From an uncultured Prevotella sp. (lineage in GTDB: Bacteria > Bacteroidota > Bacteroidia > Bacteroidales > Bacteroidaceae), in the NCBI GenBank assembly GCA_937874345.1, contig CALNBT010000176.1:1-9593 (forward strand): DNA of 9,593 nucleotides, given 5' to 3'. Positions 7,837 to 9,593 of the stretch are shown here, in pieces (position 1 is the first letter of the stretch; every line of letters begins with the position of its first letter). The notes below the pieces were generated by a model, which was not told the DNA's origin, did not search any database, and saw only the letters and a list, made by a program, of their open reading frames with translations. Made by a program: the position numbers and the translations under genes.

Positions 7837-7868
7837 CAAAGTTAGTATAAAATTGCGAAACTAACAAG
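7837..7868 (-). promoter_or_regulatory. Promoter of the pyrG operon (Bacteroidota primary sigma type)
   Basis: On the minus strand, TAACTTTG (7844-7837) matches the Bacteroides -7 consensus TAnnTTTG exactly. CTTG (7868-7865) lies 20 bases upstream, close to the TTTG expected at -33. Transcription should start somewhere around 7835-7829, leaving a leader of about 36-42 bases before the GTG start of pyrG. The early transcribed sequence contains GAATTTTTATG (7830-7820). Confidence 0.7.
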
Positions 7869-7888
7869 TAACTTCTAATTTTTATTGT

Positions 7889-7896
7889 TACCTTTG
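7889..7896 (+). promoter_or_regulatory. Promoter -7 element for the DUF3078-like gene
   Basis: TACCTTTG matches TAnnTTTG exactly. No TTTG or TTG sits 19-21 bases upstream; that interval (7864-7869) is instead occupied by the -33-like element of the divergent pyrG promoter, read on the other strand. Transcription would start near 7900-7904, giving a short leader of about 15-19 bases before the ATG at 7919. Confidence 0.6.
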
Positions 7897-7918
7897 TCAC
7901 CAATTAAAACTTGACAAT

Positions 7919-9226
7919 ATGAAACACAGGAATAAGGCTACATTATTGTTCTTAGTTTTGGCCATGAATGTGCATGGCCAAATACATCACATGGCAAATG
8001 TTCAAAAGACAGATTCGATTTCATCATTCGTGAAATCATATACAGATTCTTTGAAAAGTTATAGGTTAGAATTAGATTCATTGCATCAAATTGTTGAAGC
8101 GTATAATGGATTGACTTTTCAGGCAGATGGAAACTATTCGAGATTGTTCATGCCCATGACGTTTTATCATGACATTGTCAACGACCAATTCTCTCTCGAA
8201 GATAACCCGCTTGCTCATTCTATTTCGAACAAAGCGCTGGAAAAAGCTTTGTTGCATATTTATTTATATCGTCCGGATTTGGTCAAAAAAACTCAGTCTC
8301 AATTGGATGCACAAGGTAATGTTTCGCCAGGTCAGGCAACAATAATCAAGAATAAGACAGATATTGTGGAGAAAATTGCGCCAACACCTTTCGAACCAGT
8401 GGTAAATCCTTTAGAAGTTGTCGTGAAAAAGCCTAACTTTTGGCGGTTCTATGGTGATGGCTATTTGCAGTTTTTGCAAAATTATATTTCCAATAACTGG
8501 TATAAGGGGGGCGAAAGTAATTATATGATGTTATCAAACATCACCTTGAATGCCAATTACAACAACAAGCAGAAATTTAGATGGGAAAACAAACTGGAGA
8601 TGAAACTCGGTTTTCAGACTTCAGAAAGAGATACGCTGCATAGTTTAAAGACATCGACAGATGAAATAAGGTATACGGGAAGTGTGGGCATTCAGGCTAG
8701 TCGAAATTGGTACTATTCACTTCAGTTGATTGCCAATACGCAATTTTTACACGGATATCGAAATAATGACGATCAAGTATATTCTGATTTTACTTCACCA
8801 TTGGATGTGACGCTATCTTTCGGTATGGATTATAATGTGAATTGGTTCAAGAATAAGCTAACAGGTAAAATACATCTTGCTCCTTTCGCTTATAGCTGTC
8901 GTTATGTTGGTCGTTCGGCCTTGGTCGGGCAATATGGCATTGAGACAGGGAAGCATTTTAAGGATGACTATGGTTCTGAGTTCAATATTAACTTGAATTG
9001 GATACTCTCTGATCTTATTCGTTGGAGAACACGTCTTTATGGCTATACCTCTTATAAACGGTCCTTAGTGGAATGGGAAAACACCTTTACATTTCAGTTG
9101 ACCAAATATTTAACGACGAACCTATATATCTATCCTCGGTTCGACGATAGCATGGCGAGAAATTATCTGCACGGGTATTTCATGTACAAAGAGTATCTGT
9201 CGTTTGGTTTATCATATTCTTTCTAA
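7919..9226 (+). CDS. Outer-membrane beta-barrel protein, DUF3078-like
   Basis: The 435-residue product begins with a probable signal peptide (MKHRNK, hydrophobic 7-17, likely cleaved after NVHG20, leaving Gln21). Residues about 30-62 look helical, with a loose heptad pattern (ISSFVKSYTDSLKSYRLELDSL region) that could form a short coiled coil. After a linker, residues about 173-435 show alternating aromatic and polar strands (NWYKGGESNYMMLSNITL, NWYYSLQLIANTQF, WRTRLYGYTSYKRS) and end in a terminal phenylalanine (LSYSF), the signature of an outer-membrane barrel recognised by the BAM machinery. The NNWYKGGES segment (192-200) recalls the DUF3078 family of Bacteroidota, whose function is unknown to me. 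The ATG sits 11 bases from the end of CAATTAAAACTTGACAAT-type A-rich leader and lacks a Shine-Dalgarno sequence. It is transcribed alone and divergently from pyrG. No convincing terminator follows. Confidence 0.82.
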   Translation: MKHRNKATLLFLVLAMNVHGQIHHMANVQKTDSISSFVKSYTDSLKSYRLELDSLHQIVEAYNGLTFQADGNYSRLFMPMTFYHDIVNDQFSLEDNPLAHSISNKALEKALLHIYLYRPDLVKKTQSQLDAQGNVSPGQATIIKNKTDIVEKIAPTPFEPVVNPLEVVVKKPNFWRFYGDGYLQFLQNYISNNWYKGGESNYMMLSNITLNANYNNKQKFRWENKLEMKLGFQTSERDTLHSLKTSTDEIRYTGSVGIQASRNWYYSLQLIANTQFLHGYRNNDDQVYSDFTSPLDVTLSFGMDYNVNWFKNKLTGKIHLAPFAYSCRYVGRSALVGQYGIETGKHFKDDYGSEFNINLNWILSDLIRWRTRLYGYTSYKRSLVEWENTFTFQLTKYLTTNLYIYPRFDDSMARNYLHGYFMYKEYLSFGLSYSF

Positions 9227-9593
9227 GACTTACTGAAACGCCATCTGTTTTTTACCGATCTACCGAATATATAAAAAAAGGAAGCGTTTGTGGAGATTTT
9301 GCTGTCTGGCAGAGAAGTCGGGAAATGGAAATGTTCATCGTCCGGTTCAGGTGTTTTCTTTGACAAATTCAATGAAATGATTTGCCAACACACCGGTGAT
9401 TTCTATTGGTATTAGCAAGCCAAGAATCAAAAAATATTGGTTGTATCAGCAAAGCCCTTGATATTCTTATGCAATCTTAGTGGTATTGTGCAGCAATATC
9501 ACTGATGTTGACGAACAATATGCCGTATTTTGTGAAAGATTGTTCAAAGGTCTGGTCGATAAACACCATTGGCAACACTTTTATTTTACATTT
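9227..9593. other. Unassigned 3' region, no supported gene
   Basis: No gene is supported. A T6 run (9248-9253) follows the DUF3078-like gene but has no good hairpin before it; AAACGC (9236-9241) and GCGTTT (9284-9289) could pair only across a 42-base loop. Short open frames exist: plus 9275-9415 (46 codons plus stop, no ATG near its beginning), plus 9462-9593 (open to the window edge, ...NITDVDEQYAVFCERLF...), and minus 9593-9477 (entering from the right edge, ending at TAA). The two edge frames occupy the same bases on opposite strands, so at most one is likely real, and I recognise neither. A decayed gene is possible. Confidence 0.5.

Noticed and set aside
7794..7918. Riboswitch or PyrR-type attenuator before pyrG
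   Set aside because: The leader is only about 40 bases and has no stable hairpins or terminator, so a classical riboswitch or attenuator does not fit.
9236..9289. AAACGC/GCGTTT pairing as a terminator for the DUF3078-like gene
   Set aside because: The stem is 6 bp across a 42-base loop and is not followed by a T-run, so it is not a convincing intrinsic terminator.
9252..9338. Minus-strand 28-residue frame starting MNISISRLLCQ
   Set aside because: It starts with ATG but is short, has no promoter element upstream, no recognisable family, and overlaps other equally plausible short frames.

Overview
The window looks like a core chromosomal segment of a Bacteroidota species, most likely a Prevotella-type member of the Bacteroidales. 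Three things point there: the protein families and their sequence style (a YidC of about 630 residues with a large periplasmic domain, a DPP5-like S9 peptidase, a DUF3078-like outer-membrane protein), promoter elements fitting the Bacteroides consensus (TAnnTTTG at about -7), and the absence of Shine-Dalgarno sequences, replaced by A-rich leaders. No mobile element, CRISPR array, rRNA or tRNA is visible.

Layout. Positions 1-338 are AT-rich and non-coding, with several small dyads. A clear intrinsic terminator (339-371, minus strand) closes a four-gene, minus-strand block that reads right to left: pyrG (7793-6174), yidC (6172-4280), an exported S9 dipeptidyl-peptidase-like enzyme (4270-2105) and a major facilitator superfamily transporter (2062-437). 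The gaps between genes are 1, 9 and 42 bases. With a promoter candidate upstream of pyrG and a single terminator after the transporter, the block looks like one operon. A 125-base divergent intergenic region (7794-7918) carries the pyrG promoter and a separate promoter for the plus-strand DUF3078-like beta-barrel gene (7919-9226). Positions 9227-9593 hold no gene I can support.

How the genes may work together. PyrG makes CTP for RNA and phospholipid synthesis, and YidC inserts inner-membrane proteins. The last two genes look like a peptide-use pair: a periplasmic enzyme expected to cut dipeptides from oligopeptides, and an inner-membrane carrier that resembles the MFSD1 type. The coupling of those two is inference.

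The observations most worth a second look are a ten-codon upstream ORF whose stop overlaps the GTG start of pyrG and which lies just after a U5 tract near the predicted transcription start, two extra hydrophobic segments in the transporter, and the pairing of that transporter with the peptidase. I found no convincing undescribed multi-gene system; most of the window is ordinary housekeeping sequence.
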